Origin: Bacteroidota bacterium
GTDB taxonomy: Bacteria > Bacteroidota > Bacteroidia > B-17B0 > Aurantibacillaceae
Direction of reading: 5' to 3'
DNA: 64,000 bases
Assembly: GCA_017303905.1 (NCBI GenBank)
Contig: JAFLBH010000005.1
Coordinates: forward strand, 186,001-250,000
A program made the translations under genes and the position numbers. Under the pieces are notes generated by a model that was not told the DNA's origin, made no database searches, and saw only the letters and a list, made by a program, of their open reading frames with translations. Below are positions 33,501 through 43,799 of this stretch, piece by piece (the stretch's first letter is position 1; the number at the start of each line of letters is the position of its first letter).

Positions 33501-34487
33501 GTGGTAGTCGGTACATTAAAAAAGGGATTAAAAGGGGCACTACCGCTGATTATTATATATTTTCTTGTTGCAAGCGCACTCAACTTCTTAATTACAACTA
33601 ACTCACAATCTGATAATTACGAGAGTGTTTTTTATACTTTACTTCTCAGTAATGTTTCGTCAACACTTGCGGTGAGTTTAGTCAACCTCTCGTCCTTAGC
33701 CGTTGGCGCAGTACTTATTTCAATACTTGCCATTCGCGAGGAAATGGTTGAAAAAACCAATTACATTCCGGGATTTCTTTATTTACTCTTTGGAAGTATA
33801 GAGTTAGGATCTGCATTAATTCACCCTTCATTAATTGCCAATGTATTTATTTTATTGGCATTGATTTATTTGATTGAAACCTATCGTGAAGATAATGTAT
33901 TACCAATGATTTTTAAAGCTGCATTTTTTATTTCACTAGCTACATTCTTCTACATCAACTATGCCTTTTACGCTTTCCTGCTTATCATTTGTTTGTTGGT
34001 GTTACGTCCGTTTAACTGGCGCGAGTGGACCATCGGATTTATGGGATTATCAACACCTCTTTTAATTTATAGTTCTGTTGGATATTTAGCGAACTATGAC
34101 TTTCATGATTACCTGAATAATCTTGGTAGTTTATTGACTAACTTCCGGAAACCGGTGATATCTGAATTTTTCTATCCGTTGTTTATTGTTTTAATCATTT
34201 TACTGTTACTAACGGCCTCGAAACATGCCACAAGAGGATTAGGCTCCAGAATTAAAACGCAAAAAAATCTCGGACTTATGTATTGGTTAATGCTTTTTTC
34301 GGTAATCAATTTTTTCGCAAAGGACAACAGTTATTACTTTCCGCTTATCGCCTCTATTATCCCAATAAGTATTTTACTGAGCGATTATTTCTATAACATA
34401 AAGCAATTAAAAGTAGCGAATACATTGTTTTTTTTGCTTATCGCGAGTAGTTTCTTATTGCTCTTAATGAAAATGAATCTGCTTTAA
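33501..34487 (+). CDS. Polytopic membrane protein (DUF6427-like)
   Basis: A 328-aa very hydrophobic protein with about nine predicted helices, for instance ALPLIIIYFLVASALNFLI near the N-terminus and a C-terminal LFFLLIASSFLLLLM. No transporter motif is evident. It resembles the uncharacterised DUF6427 family. The start is GTG at 33501, 60 bp from the divergent small membrane gene. Confidence 0.7.
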   Translation: MVVGTLKKGLKGALPLIIIYFLVASALNFLITTNSQSDNYESVFYTLLLSNVSSTLAVSLVNLSSLAVGAVLISILAIREEMVEKTNYIPGFLYLLFGSIELGSALIHPSLIANVFILLALIYLIETYREDNVLPMIFKAAFFISLATFFYINYAFYAFLLIICLLVLRPFNWREWTIGFMGLSTPLLIYSSVGYLANYDFHDYLNNLGSLLTNFRKPVISEFFYPLFIVLIILLLLTASKHATRGLGSRIKTQKNLGLMYWLMLFSVINFFAKDNSYYFPLIASIIPISILLSDYFYNIKQLKVANTLFFLLIASSFLLLLMKMNLL

Positions 34488-34488
34488 A

Positions 34489-35631
34489 CTAATTTTTACT
34501 GACAACTATTTTATTGTAAGAATTATTTATAGAAACAAAATAAATTCCATTTTCAAGGTCATTCACATCGATTTCACCTTTTCCTTCACGGGGCATTATC
34601 TTAGTTTTTACAATTTGACCCATGTTGTTTAAAATTTTTATTTCACAGTCACTACATTTTACTTTTAATTTACCATCGATAACCGGATTTGGATAAACCT
34701 GTATTTTACTCTCATGAAATATTTCATTAAGATTCAAAGAAAATGTTTTTGGCATAAAACTATAAGCAAACCATTGATACCCTAACAAGGAAATATTACT
34801 CTTCCACAAACCAGTTTCGTTTGTGAAATTCACACTGTAATTAGTAAATGCCTGAAGTGGTGTATTGCTTTGTACCCAAGGCCCCATGAATACAGGTTCT
34901 GCCGAAAATATGGGCATGACTTTTGCCTGAACACTAGCTCCGGCTAAATCAATTAACCGTGGACGCGTGTAGGTGTATGTAGTAGATTGATTATTCACAT
35001 AAGCACTTATCAATACCCTGTCGCAATTTTGAACTATTGCTTTTGCTTGTCCTGCATTTGGCCAGCCTATATAGGTCTCTGACGTTACACCAACGGTGTT
35101 TCCCAAAGAATCGATTCGTCTTAATTCACGTTTAAAAAACTTAAAAGCACCGGACGTATCACAAGTGAAACCCTGAGGCTGAAGATATGTAGTACAATAA
35201 ATACCGCCTGTATTTACAGATGAATTAATCCAGAATTCAAATTCAAGATTGTATACATCAAATTTATGATTAGGATTAGTGTGTTGTTGATTATAAACAT
35301 GAATTACATTACTAAAAAACCAAAAACTTTCGCCGGTTGCGCCAACGTTTGTGATGCCATACATTGTTTTTGCTTTATTGATAAAATTCGCTAATGGCAA
35401 AGCGGTTGTAGTGTTTGTTAAGCTGGCAGTTGTATGTACATTCCACAAATTGTACAAAGCAAGATAATTAAAACCTTGACTTTGTGCATAATTTAATAAG
35501 CTATCTTCCTTTTGAATATTACCTAAAATCAAATTGAATTTATCGACGTAAAGTCCTTTTACTAAAGTCTGGGAATTAGCTGCCGAATTAAAAAAAACAA
35601 CAGATACTAAGATTATTAAAAACCGTTTCAT
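34489..35631 (-). CDS. T9SS cargo protein, possible TIM-barrel glycosidase-like
   Basis: A 380-aa secreted protein: signal peptide (MKRFLIILVSVVFFNSAANSQ), a central region with YVDKFNLILGN, YNLEFEFWINS and VGVTSETYIGWPN that could be a (beta/alpha)8 fold, and a C-terminal type IX sorting domain (about residues 305-380: VYPNPVIDGKLKV, ILNNMGQIVK, ENGIYFVSI, KIVVSK). The catalytic residues are not assignable. It is monocistronic and faces the DUF6427-like gene. Confidence 0.75.
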   Translation of the reverse strand: MKRFLIILVSVVFFNSAANSQTLVKGLYVDKFNLILGNIQKEDSLLNYAQSQGFNYLALYNLWNVHTTASLTNTTTALPLANFINKAKTMYGITNVGATGESFWFFSNVIHVYNQQHTNPNHKFDVYNLEFEFWINSSVNTGGIYCTTYLQPQGFTCDTSGAFKFFKRELRRIDSLGNTVGVTSETYIGWPNAGQAKAIVQNCDRVLISAYVNNQSTTYTYTRPRLIDLAGASVQAKVMPIFSAEPVFMGPWVQSNTPLQAFTNYSVNFTNETGLWKSNISLLGYQWFAYSFMPKTFSLNLNEIFHESKIQVYPNPVIDGKLKVKCSDCEIKILNNMGQIVKTKIMPREGKGEIDVNDLENGIYFVSINNSYNKIVVSKN

Positions 35632-35664
35632 AATCTAAATTTAGTAAAATTAAAGAGTAAAATA

Positions 35665-36006
35665 TTATTTACACAACTCTTCCCAATACTCAGCAGCACG
35701 GCGTGTGTGTGGAATAACAATGGTACCTCCTACAATATTTGCAACGGCAAAAATTTCATAAATTTCTTCGGTGGTACATCCCTGCTCTTTACATTTTCCC
35801 AGGTGATATTTTATGCAGTCATCGCAGCGAAGCACCATGCTGGCAACAAGTCCAAGCATCTCTTTTGTTTTTACATTTAATGCGCCTTCTGCATATGTGT
35901 TAGTATCGAGATTAAATAATCGTTTTAAAACCAGATTATCTTTACTCATTAATACATCGTTCATACGCGAACGATAATCATTAAATTCTTGTACAGGATT
36001 GCTCAT
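35665..36006 (-). CDS. Carboxymuconolactone decarboxylase / AhpD-like protein
   Basis: A 113-aa all-helical protein with the AhpD-type redox/proton-relay motif RCDDCIKYHLGKCKE (CxxC followed by His). Members act as peroxide-defence thiol reductants or gamma-carboxymuconolactone decarboxylases; a thiol role is likelier given the CxxC. Its ATG overlaps the tatC stop by one base. Confidence 0.85.
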   Translation of the reverse strand: MSNPVQEFNDYRSRMNDVLMSKDNLVLKRLFNLDTNTYAEGALNVKTKEMLGLVASMVLRCDDCIKYHLGKCKEQGCTTEEIYEIFAVANIVGGTIVIPHTRRAAEYWEELCK

Positions 36007-36848
36007 TAGTCTTCGAGTTTATATTTTTTTACGACGTACTTAGAAACATAAATACTTACTTCATATAACAAATACATTGGAACAGCAACAACCATTTGTG
36101 AAGTAACATCCGGACTTGGTGTAATGACTGCCGCTGCAATTAAAATAATAACAACAGCATGCTTGCGGTATTTACGCATGAATGCCGGGGTTAGCAATGT
36201 CATGCGGGAAAGGAAATAAACCAATATTGGCAACTCGAAAATAATTCCCGATACCAAAGTCATGGTAGTAATAAAAGATGAATAATCATCCAAGGTTTGA
36301 TTCGTCTCAATCAATCCGCTATCCGACATTTGATAGTTGATAAGGAAATTGTAAGACATTGGAAACATAATGAAGTAACCGAAACAAATTCCAAATAAGA
36401 ACAAAAGAGAAGCGATAACAACAAATATCTTCACAGGTCCAATCTCTTTATCTTTTAATGCCGGACGAACAAACTTCCATAACTCCCACAACAAGAAAGG
36501 GAAACCTAAAATTAATCCACCCATAAAGGCAAACCACATGTGTGTAAAAAACTGTTCTGATATACCAAGTGTTTGCAACTTCACCTCTTTCACCTGCATA
36601 CACATCACGTCACCCGCTCCGATTTTATGACCTAAGGCACATAAGGCGCGGTATGAAATGAAATCCTGCTTAATTGGTCCTAAAAAAATCTCATCAATAA
36701 AAATTCCGGGTAAACAAAAAATGGCAATCGCGAAAACAACAATTACAGCAGCACTTCTTACCAAATGCCAACGCAATTCCTCAAGGTGTTGCAGAAATGA
36801 CATTTCCTTTGGTTGTCCGTTACTATCTGTATTTCCGAATAAGGCCAT
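36006..36848 (-). CDS. tatC: Sec-independent protein translocase TatC
   Basis: The signal-recognition core of the Tat translocase (about 280 aa from ATG 36848). The N-terminal MSFLQHLEELRWHLVRS is diagnostic, followed by six predicted helices and the conserved FELPILVYFL and PSPDVTSQ near the end. The insert between helices 1 and 2 (CALGHKIGAGDVMCMQVKEVK) is longer than in E. coli, as usual in Bacteroidota. Its presence fits the Tat-type leader on the M24 peptidase. A longer frame would need a TTG start. Confidence 0.95.
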   Translation of the reverse strand: MALFGNTDSNGQPKEMSFLQHLEELRWHLVRSAAVIVVFAIAIFCLPGIFIDEIFLGPIKQDFISYRALCALGHKIGAGDVMCMQVKEVKLQTLGISEQFFTHMWFAFMGGLILGFPFLLWELWKFVRPALKDKEIGPVKIFVVIASLLFLFGICFGYFIMFPMSYNFLINYQMSDSGLIETNQTLDDYSSFITTMTLVSGIIFELPILVYFLSRMTLLTPAFMRKYRKHAVVIILIAAAVITPSPDVTSQMVVAVPMYLLYEVSIYVSKYVVKKYKLED

Positions 36849-37004
36849 TGTAAGAGCGACAAATGTACGATTTAGGTCGGTCTTAAGCAATTGGCTTATT
36901 CATATCGTAGGGACAAGCCCCCAAATGAGGCAATCCCCTCATTAATCGAGTAAAAAACACAAATGACAAGTGAAATTTTAATAGTATTGTATAAAACAAA
37001 ACCT

Positions 37005-38483
37005 ATGAAAAAACAATTACACTTTTTAATCATGGCTTGCTTATTTCTTCTTACAGGAAGGATATTTGCTCAGGTTCCGGTTGCTAATTTCTCTTTTTCG
37101 CCCAACCCTGTTTGTGCTGGTTCCACAGTAAGTTTCACTGATATGTCAACCAATGCGCCGGTAATTTGGTCTTATACCTTAGCGGGTGCTACGCCCTCTG
37201 TTATGACCGTTCAAAACCCAACTGTATTGTATAATACAGCAGGCGTTTATACAGTTGGACTAACTGCTTTTAATTTATCCGGTTCAAGCTTACCAGTAAT
37301 TAAAACCATTACTGTAAACGCCAACCCTGTTGCCACCATGATGCCAAATTTTCTTTCTGTATGTTCAGGAAGTTCGGCAACATTTTCGGTGATTGCGGTA
37401 GGGCCATCGCCATTTACTTATAGCTGGAACACTGGAGCTACCACATTTAGCATTAATGCTTCTCCAACAGTAACCACCATTTACTCCTGTGTTATCACCG
37501 GCAGTAACGGGTGTACTAACACACAGAGTGCTGTAGCCACCGTAATACCACCTCCTACCGTATTAATCAATTCTAATCCAACGGCTATTTGTATTCCAAC
37601 ACAACATGCAACTTTAACAGCCTTGGCTATTGGTACCGGACCGCTTTCTTATTCATGGTCAACCGGTTCAACCACAAGTGTGGCCATCACGCCGGTACCG
37701 GGTAACTTTTCTGTAACAGTTACAGATGGAAATGGATGTAAATCAACACAAACTGTTAACGTTGGATCTGGCACAATGCCTTCTGTTGCGGTTACTGCCA
37801 GTCCTGCTGTTATTTGTAGCGGCAACTCAACAAATTTATACGCGAGCGGTTCAGCTACCTCCTATTCATGGAGCACGTCCCAAACAACACAGAGTATTTC
37901 CGTGTCACCTTTCTTCACTACTACTTACGTTGTAACCGGTACCAGTGGTGCCTGTTCACAAACTGCAGCAGTAACGGTAACAGTTAATACGACACCAACT
38001 GTTGTTGCTGTGGGAATCCCTACCAGCATTTGTGCCGGACAAAGTTCAACACTTACTGCCACTGCCATTGGCCCGGTAAGTTCGTATAGCTGGAGTTCAG
38101 GAGCGAGCGGACCTACAACGGTTGTGAGCCCTACCACATCCACTAACTACACAGTTACAGGAACAGGACCCGGCGGATGTTCCAGCTCCACAATAGTTGC
38201 GATTACAGTTAATGTTTGTACGAACATCGAGAGTAACACTAAAAACACTTCGATTTCATTATATCCAAACCCGACCAACGGAGAATTCAATTTAAATGTA
38301 AATTCAAGTCAGTTCAATAATGTAATTGAAATTTACAACAGCTTAGGTGAATTGATTAAAAAACAAGAAGTGAAAGAATTGAATTCAAAAATTAATCTTT
38401 CCGAATACGCGTCCGGAATTTATCACATCCGCTTGATGTCAGGAGAAAAACAGGTTTACAAAAACAAAATCATTAAGGAATAG
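37005..38483 (+). CDS. T9SS cargo adhesin-like protein with PKD and Ig-like repeats
   Basis: About 492 aa from the ATG at 37005. Signal peptide MKKQLHFLIMACLFLLTGRIFAQ, then a PKD domain (PVANFSFSPNPVCAGSTVSF), then four or more repeats of about 80 aa with the pattern C.G.S.TL.A.G....YSWS.G, and a C-terminal type IX sorting domain (SLYPNPTNGEFNL, EIYNSLGELI, SGIYHIRLMSG, YKNKIIK). Presumably a surface or matrix protein; Ser/Thr-rich and poor in charge. Confidence 0.85.
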   Translation: MKKQLHFLIMACLFLLTGRIFAQVPVANFSFSPNPVCAGSTVSFTDMSTNAPVIWSYTLAGATPSVMTVQNPTVLYNTAGVYTVGLTAFNLSGSSLPVIKTITVNANPVATMMPNFLSVCSGSSATFSVIAVGPSPFTYSWNTGATTFSINASPTVTTIYSCVITGSNGCTNTQSAVATVIPPPTVLINSNPTAICIPTQHATLTALAIGTGPLSYSWSTGSTTSVAITPVPGNFSVTVTDGNGCKSTQTVNVGSGTMPSVAVTASPAVICSGNSTNLYASGSATSYSWSTSQTTQSISVSPFFTTTYVVTGTSGACSQTAAVTVTVNTTPTVVAVGIPTSICAGQSSTLTATAIGPVSSYSWSSGASGPTTVVSPTTSTNYTVTGTGPGGCSSSTIVAITVNVCTNIESNTKNTSISLYPNPTNGEFNLNVNSSQFNNVIEIYNSLGELIKKQEVKELNSKINLSEYASGIYHIRLMSGEKQVYKNKIIKE

Positions 38484-38500
38484 AATAGTTTTCTTCGACA

Positions 38501-38534
38501 AAAAAATCCCCTTCAGAAATGTTGGGGATTTTTT
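38501..38534. terminator. Bidirectional terminator between T9SS protein and aroA
   Basis: AAAAATCCCC (38502-38511) pairs with GGGGATTTTT (38524-38533) around a 12-nt loop. It overlaps the aroA stop codon and terminates the long minus-strand aromatic operon as well. Confidence 0.8.
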
Positions 38535-39765
38535 ATTCTACATCGATACCGGCTTCTTGTAAGTCATCCCAAAACGCCGCATAAGATTTATTCACCACGT
38601 CTTCATCATCGAAAGTAAGTGTATTACATTTCATCACAAGTGGCGCAATGCTCATGGCCATGCGATGATCATGATAAGTTTTAATCTCGTCGGTTGGTGT
38701 TAATGGTGATGCATTAGGGTTTATCTTAATTGAACTATCTGTCATCTCAACTGCTGCGCCAAATCTTTCGAGTTCGGCTTTCATGGCAGCAATTCTGTCT
38801 GTTTCTTTAATGCGTAATGTTTGTAGTCCGGTTAAATGCGCTTTAAGTCCTAATCCAACACAAGTAGCAGCTACTGTTTGCGCAATATCAGGACAGTCAA
38901 GAAAATCATATTGCAACTCCGATATAGATGAAGCTTGCTTAGTTAAAGTTATCCCGGTAGCATCCCAGTGTGTTTTTACTCCTAATTTCTCATATAAAGA
39001 TTGAACAATAGAATCCGATTGAAAACTGGACTTATTGAAATTCCGTAGTGTTACTTTTGCTTCATCTGCTAATGCCACAAAACTGTACCAATACGAAGCA
39101 GATGACCAATCGGACTCTACATAGTAATCAAGTCCGTCTTTTTTGTAATGAGCAGAAGGAACTTTAATCACATTACCGATTTGTTCAACAGCTACACCAA
39201 ATTGATTCATCACTTCAATCGTCATTTTAATGTACGGCTTCGAAACTGATTCGTTTTTTATCTGAAGGGTTAATCCACTTTCAAGGGTTGGTGCAATTAA
39301 TAATAAAGCTGTAATAAATTGACTACTTACACTTCCATCGATTTCAATTGCACCACCATTTAATTTACTCCCAACAATTTTTAAAGGAGGAAAGCCTTCT
39401 TTATTCAGATAAGTAATATTAGCGCCCAGCTTTCTCAATGTATTTACCAACTCACCAATCGGACGTTGTTGCATCCGCTCCGATCCAGTTAAAGTCCAGT
39501 CGCCAATTTTACCGCTTAAATACGCTGATAAAAACCGCATGTCGGTTCCTGCATGCCCGACATCAATTACGGAAGAAGTTTTCCCCTTTACCAAACCAAG
39601 TTCCTTTGCCATCGTGATGGTATCGTCTGAGTCGGATAAATTTTTGAAGTGTAAATCCAATCCTGAAATTGCACGCACCATTAAAAGGCGATTGCTCAAA
39701 CTTTTAGAACCCGAAATATGAATTTCGGTATTTATCGATTTATTTGGCGTGCTAATTTTTATCAT
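38533..39765 (-). CDS. aroA: 3-phosphoshikimate 1-carboxyvinyltransferase (EPSP synthase)
   Basis: Shikimate-pathway enzyme (410 aa) joining shikimate-3-phosphate with PEP. Motifs: ISGSKSLSNRLLM at the N-terminus, GNAGTD-like DVGHAGTDMRF, SSQFITALLL, KETDRIAAM and YHDHRMAMS. The GHAGTD form is a variation of the usual GNAGTA/T PEP loop, so glyphosate sensitivity class cannot be inferred here. It overlaps the end of aroB by 14 bp and is last in the operon. Confidence 0.95.
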   Translation of the reverse strand: MIKISTPNKSINTEIHISGSKSLSNRLLMVRAISGLDLHFKNLSDSDDTITMAKELGLVKGKTSSVIDVGHAGTDMRFLSAYLSGKIGDWTLTGSERMQQRPIGELVNTLRKLGANITYLNKEGFPPLKIVGSKLNGGAIEIDGSVSSQFITALLLIAPTLESGLTLQIKNESVSKPYIKMTIEVMNQFGVAVEQIGNVIKVPSAHYKKDGLDYYVESDWSSASYWYSFVALADEAKVTLRNFNKSSFQSDSIVQSLYEKLGVKTHWDATGITLTKQASSISELQYDFLDCPDIAQTVAATCVGLGLKAHLTGLQTLRIKETDRIAAMKAELERFGAAVEMTDSSIKINPNASPLTPTDEIKTYHDHRMAMSIAPLVMKCNTLTFDDEDVVNKSYAAFWDDLQEAGIDVE

Positions 39766-40825
39766 GCACAACTGAATTATAATATTCCAGAGAGGATTTT
39801 ACCAATGAAGCGGGAACAATCTGATTTATTTTACAGGAACCTATTTTGTTCAACAGTGAGAAGAGTACTTTGCCGTTGCTGTTTTTCTTATCGTTTAAGA
39901 TAAGTAAATCCATCGCGGTGAAATGTTGCGGATGAACCGGACTTAATGTAAACGTATTTTTAAAGCAACTCACGATTTCATCAAGTTCGTTTTTAGAAAT
40001 CAATTTTTTCTTATATGAAATAAAACTTTCTGCAATCATTCCTACTATCACTGCTTCACCATGCAGCAGTTCATCATCGGTACCCAATAAAACAGCTTCT
40101 ACTGCATGCCCAATCGTATGCCCGAAATTTAACGCCTTCCGTACATTTTTTTCTGATGGATCCTTTTTGACAAATTTATTTTTTAATTCTACACTCCTAT
40201 ATAAATACTCACCAATGCTTTTAAGTTCGTAATCATATTTCATTTTCTTCCACAGCACCTTATCGCTAATCAAAGCCATTTTTAAAATTTCCGCCGCTCC
40301 ATTTTTTGTATCTCGTTGCGACAGGGAAGACAAATAGTTTATATTAACAAAAACTGCTTTGGGTTGTGTAATGGTACCAATAACATTTTTGAGGTTAGCG
40401 AAATCTATTCCCGTTTTTCCACCAACGCTTGCATCGGCCATCGAGAGCAAGGTAGTTGGAATATTTATAAAATCTACACCACGCTTGTAAACGGAAGCGA
40501 TAAAACCTCCCATGTCGGAAACAACACCGCCACCTAAATTTATAACCAATGTATTTCTATCAGCATTTAACTCCAGCATGGTTTCCCATATCTGAGCACA
40601 GGTATCCAGGTTTTTTGAACTTTCGCCCGGATCAATTTCTATAATCTCCGCAGATTGTAATTTCTTGCAGTTTGTTAGCAGTTCGGTGTAGCAATTATGA
40701 AACGAATTCTGATCACAAATCACAAAATACTTTGAATATTTATTTTTTGTAAGAAAAGAATTAAGCTCCTTAAAAACGTTCTTACCGAAATGAACTTTAT
40801 ATCCGATTGAGGCGATTGCTTTCAT
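39752..40825 (-). CDS. aroB: 3-dehydroquinate synthase
   Basis: NAD- and metal-dependent cyclisation of DAHP (357 aa). The NAD site is LGGGVVSDMGGFIASVYKRG; the metal ligands are in GAAEILKMALI (Glu), NFGHTIGHAVEA (His) and LLHGEAVIVGM (His). STTLLS-type loop IPTTLLSMADASVGGKTG is intact. The position between DAHP synthase and aroA gives two consecutive and one later step of the shikimate pathway. Confidence 0.95.
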   Translation of the reverse strand: MKAIASIGYKVHFGKNVFKELNSFLTKNKYSKYFVICDQNSFHNCYTELLTNCKKLQSAEIIEIDPGESSKNLDTCAQIWETMLELNADRNTLVINLGGGVVSDMGGFIASVYKRGVDFINIPTTLLSMADASVGGKTGIDFANLKNVIGTITQPKAVFVNINYLSSLSQRDTKNGAAEILKMALISDKVLWKKMKYDYELKSIGEYLYRSVELKNKFVKKDPSEKNVRKALNFGHTIGHAVEAVLLGTDDELLHGEAVIVGMIAESFISYKKKLISKNELDEIVSCFKNTFTLSPVHPQHFTAMDLLILNDKKNSNGKVLFSLLNKIGSCKINQIVPASLVKSSLEYYNSVVHDKN

Positions 40826-40836
40826 GCTTAAATATA

Positions 40837-41841
40837 CTAAATGAATGAATTGCTTAAAACATGAATTTTATCAATTAACGATTTAGATTCCTCAAAATTT
40901 AATGTTTGTTGCCCATCCGATAAAGCCTCTTCGGGTTTTTCATGTACTTCATAAATAACACCATCCGCGCCACTAATTAAACTTGCTAAGGCTAATTTCG
41001 ACACATAATCCCTTATTCCAACGCCATGCGAGGGATCAGCAATGACCGGCAGGTGTGACTTATCTTTTAAAACCTGAATGGCATTAATATCAAATGTATT
41101 CCGATACGCATTTTCGAATGTACGGATACCTCTTTCACACAAAATTAATTTTTCGTTCCCTTTGCTGAATACATACTCCGCCGAATAAAGCAGCTCTTCA
41201 ATGGTTCCGCTGATGCCTCTTTTTATTAATACAGGCTTATCTAATTCTCCTAATGCATCCAATAAATTAAAATTTTGCGAATTACGCGCCCCCACCTGAA
41301 AAATATCCACATAAGGTTCCATCTGTTCCAGTTGTGATTCTTGCATCACCTCCGTAATGATTTTTATGTTGAGCGGTTTGCAAATAGCATGCATTAATTT
41401 CAAACCTTCAATACCCATTCCCCTGAAGGCATAAGGAGAACTTCTTGGTTTAAACACACCGCCACGCATTATTCTGACTCCATTTTTTACCAAATGCTCC
41501 GCTATGCTTTGTATTTGCTTCTCACTTTCTACAGAGCATGGACCGGCCATAATAACAGGACGTTCACCGCCAATCACCAATTCATCATCCAAATGAATCT
41601 TTGTGTTATTGGTTTTCCACTTTTTACTTACGAGTTTATAGCTGTCGGAAACAACATGGATATCCTTTACCCCATTCATATTTCCAACGGTTCTGATATC
41701 GAAGTCTGTTTTTCCAATACAAACCAGATAATGCCCTAATTGGGTTCTGACTTCTTTGCTAGCAAATTTCTTTTCTGATAAATAATTTCCGATGCCGGAT
41801 TTTTCTGTCGAGGAAATATTTTCTTTAAGCTGTATGATCAT
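40837..41841 (-). CDS. aroF: DAHP synthase (type I-beta, with N-terminal regulatory domain)
   Basis: First enzyme of the aromatic pathway: PEP plus erythrose-4-phosphate to DAHP. Residues about 1-70 look like the ferredoxin-like/ACT regulatory domain seen in the Thermotoga enzyme. The barrel follows, with VIMAGPCSVES, GGVFKPRSSPYAFRG, QVGARNSQNF, KRGIS and DPSHGVG. The total of 334 aa fits this type. It overlaps trpA by four bases (ATGA), placing the pathway entry step inside the trp operon. Confidence 0.93.
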   Translation of the reverse strand: MIIQLKENISSTEKSGIGNYLSEKKFASKEVRTQLGHYLVCIGKTDFDIRTVGNMNGVKDIHVVSDSYKLVSKKWKTNNTKIHLDDELVIGGERPVIMAGPCSVESEKQIQSIAEHLVKNGVRIMRGGVFKPRSSPYAFRGMGIEGLKLMHAICKPLNIKIITEVMQESQLEQMEPYVDIFQVGARNSQNFNLLDALGELDKPVLIKRGISGTIEELLYSAEYVFSKGNEKLILCERGIRTFENAYRNTFDINAIQVLKDKSHLPVIADPSHGVGIRDYVSKLALASLISGADGVIYEVHEKPEEALSDGQQTLNFEESKSLIDKIHVLSNSFI

Positions 41842-42611
41842 GACTGATGTTTTAATTCATTAATAAATTGTTCCGTTGTACTTTTAATATTTTCAGACTG
41901 TCCTATTCTTCTGATAAATTCAGAACCAATAATGGCGCCGTTGCCCGCTTTACAGGCTGTTTCAAAACTTGCTTTGTCTTTTATCCCGAATCCGATTAAC
42001 ACCGGCAGATTTAAATTGAAGCGAGGAATAACCTCTTCCAATTGATGCGAATTTTTAATTTCATTCCCTGTAGTTGAATTGGAAGACACCAGGTAAACAA
42101 ATCCCTTAGCTGCTTTTTTTACTTCCTCAACACGGTTATGTTGTGATAAGGGAGATAGCAGAAAAATCATAATCACATTAAATTTATCAGCAAGCTGTTT
42201 ATGCTCACCTTCATATTCCTCAATCGGTAAATCAGGAAGAATCACACCGTCAATGCCGCATTCATGGCATTTGGCGTAGAATGATTCTATACCGTATTGC
42301 AAAACGGAATTTAAGTAGCCCATCAAAATAACCGGCTTCTGTGTTTTTTTCCGAAGCACAATTAGCTGATCGAACAAATTGGATAGCGTCATACCGTTGG
42401 CGATTGCCTTACTGCTGCTTTCCTGAATGGTCTTTCCATCCGCCAATGGATCAGAAAACGGAATTCCTATCTCCATTAAGTCGGCACCTGCCGAATCAAG
42501 CGCCTTCACAATTTCCAAAGTATCAGTGTAATTGGGATAACCCGCGGTAAAAAATATCGAGACAATATCTCTGTCTTTATTCTGAAATAATTTTTCTATT
42601 CTGTTATTCAT
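41838..42611 (-). CDS. trpA: Tryptophan synthase alpha subunit
   Basis: Cleaves indole-3-glycerol phosphate to indole for the beta subunit (257 aa). The catalytic residues are the Glu in LMEIGIPFSDPLADG and the Asp in GVILPDLPIEE. Phosphate-binding GFGIKDKAS is present. trpB lies 2 bp upstream and DAHP synthase overlaps its end. Confidence 0.96.
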   Translation of the reverse strand: MNNRIEKLFQNKDRDIVSIFFTAGYPNYTDTLEIVKALDSAGADLMEIGIPFSDPLADGKTIQESSSKAIANGMTLSNLFDQLIVLRKKTQKPVILMGYLNSVLQYGIESFYAKCHECGIDGVILPDLPIEEYEGEHKQLADKFNVIMIFLLSPLSQHNRVEEVKKAAKGFVYLVSSNSTTGNEIKNSHQLEEVIPRFNLNLPVLIGFGIKDKASFETACKAGNGAIIGSEFIRRIGQSENIKSTTEQFINELKHQS

Positions 42612-42613
42612 GT

Positions 42614-43798
42614 TTAATAATTTAAATGATTGATGTATGTATTCAAATCCTTATCTCCTCTTCCGGATAAATTAACTACCACAATATCTTCTTTCCTGAA
42701 CTGAAGTTGTTGAAGCGCCGCCAGTGCATGCGCGCTTTCCAAAGCAGGAATTATGCCTTCCCTTCGCGTTAATTCCATAGCCGCTTCCAAAGCTTCTTCG
42801 TCAGTCGCGCTTAAATACTGCGCGCGTTGTGTTTTGAATAAGTTTGCATGCAGCGGTCCTATTCCCGGATAATCAAGCCCCGCTGATATACTATGCGGTT
42901 CCGTTATTTGTCCGTCGGCATTCTGTATTAAATAGGTTTTGCAGCCATGAATAATACCCGGTTTACCAATGGCTAATGTAGCAGCCGTTAGTCCTGAGTG
43001 TATGCCCTTTCCTGCCGCCTCAACACCAATGAGCTTAACCTTAGCGTCATCAATAAAATGATAGAAGGCACCTGCGGCATTACTGCCTCCGCCAATACAC
43101 GCTATCACATAATCAGGAGAGCTGCGGTTAAATTTCTCCTTCAATTGATGCTTAATCTCTTCACTAATTACAGCTTGTAGTCGTGCCACTAAATCGGGAT
43201 AAGGATGCGGTCCAACCACGGAGCCAATTAGATAATAGGAATCCTCTGTATTATTCATCCAGTCACGAATAGCTTCATTGGTTGCATCCTTAAGTGATCG
43301 ACTTCCCGAATGCACCGGAATAACTTTTGCACCCAGCATTTTCATCCTGCTCACATTAGGAGCTTGCCGTTCAATGTCAGTTTGTCCCATGTACACAACA
43401 CAATCCAGATTCATTAGTGCGCATACGGTAGCAGTGGCAACACCATGTTGTCCCGCGCCGGTTTCCGCAATGATTCTTTTCTTGCCTAAACGTTTTGCAA
43501 GCAATGCTTGCCCAACAGCGTTATTAATTTTATGTGCACCCGTATGATTAAGATCTTCGCGTTTCAGTAAGATGGTGGCTTTATATTTTTCAGACAGATT
43601 TTTCGCGTGATACAAAGGTGTTGGACGGCCCACATATTCTTTGAGCAAATGATCATACTCTATCTTAAAATCGGGAGAAGATAGGATATCGAGAAAGTAA
43701 CTCTCTAATTCATGCACGTTGTTGTATAATATTTCAGGAATATAGGCACCTCCAAATTCGCCGTAATATCCCTTTCTGTTTAGTATTTCTGTTTTCAT
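42614..43798 (-). CDS. trpB: Tryptophan synthase beta subunit
   Basis: A PLP enzyme (394 aa, TrpB1 type) that condenses indole and serine. The Schiff-base Lys is in [10 protein letters not shown]; the catalytic Glu is in AETGAGQHG; the phosphate cradle is [19 protein letters not shown] at the N-terminus and NLSGRGDKD at the C-terminus are typical. It is tightly spaced with trpF (1 bp) and trpA (2 bp). Confidence 0.97.
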   Translation of the reverse strand: MKTEILNRKGYYGEFGGAYIPEILYNNVHELESYFLDILSSPDFKIEYDHLLKEYVGRPTPLYHAKNLSEKYKATILLKREDLNHTGAHKINNAVGQALLAKRLGKKRIIAETGAGQHGVATATVCALMNLDCVVYMGQTDIERQAPNVSRMKMLGAKVIPVHSGSRSLKDATNEAIRDWMNNTEDSYYLIGSVVGPHPYPDLVARLQAVISEEIKHQLKEKFNRSSPDYVIACIGGGSNAAGAFYHFIDDAKVKLIGVEAAGKGIHSGLTAATLAIGKPGIIHGCKTYLIQNADGQITEPHSISAGLDYPGIGPLHANLFKTQRAQYLSATDEEALEAAMELTRREGIIPALESAHALAALQQLQFRKEDIVVVNLSGRGDKDLNTYINHLNY

Positions 43799-43799
43799 T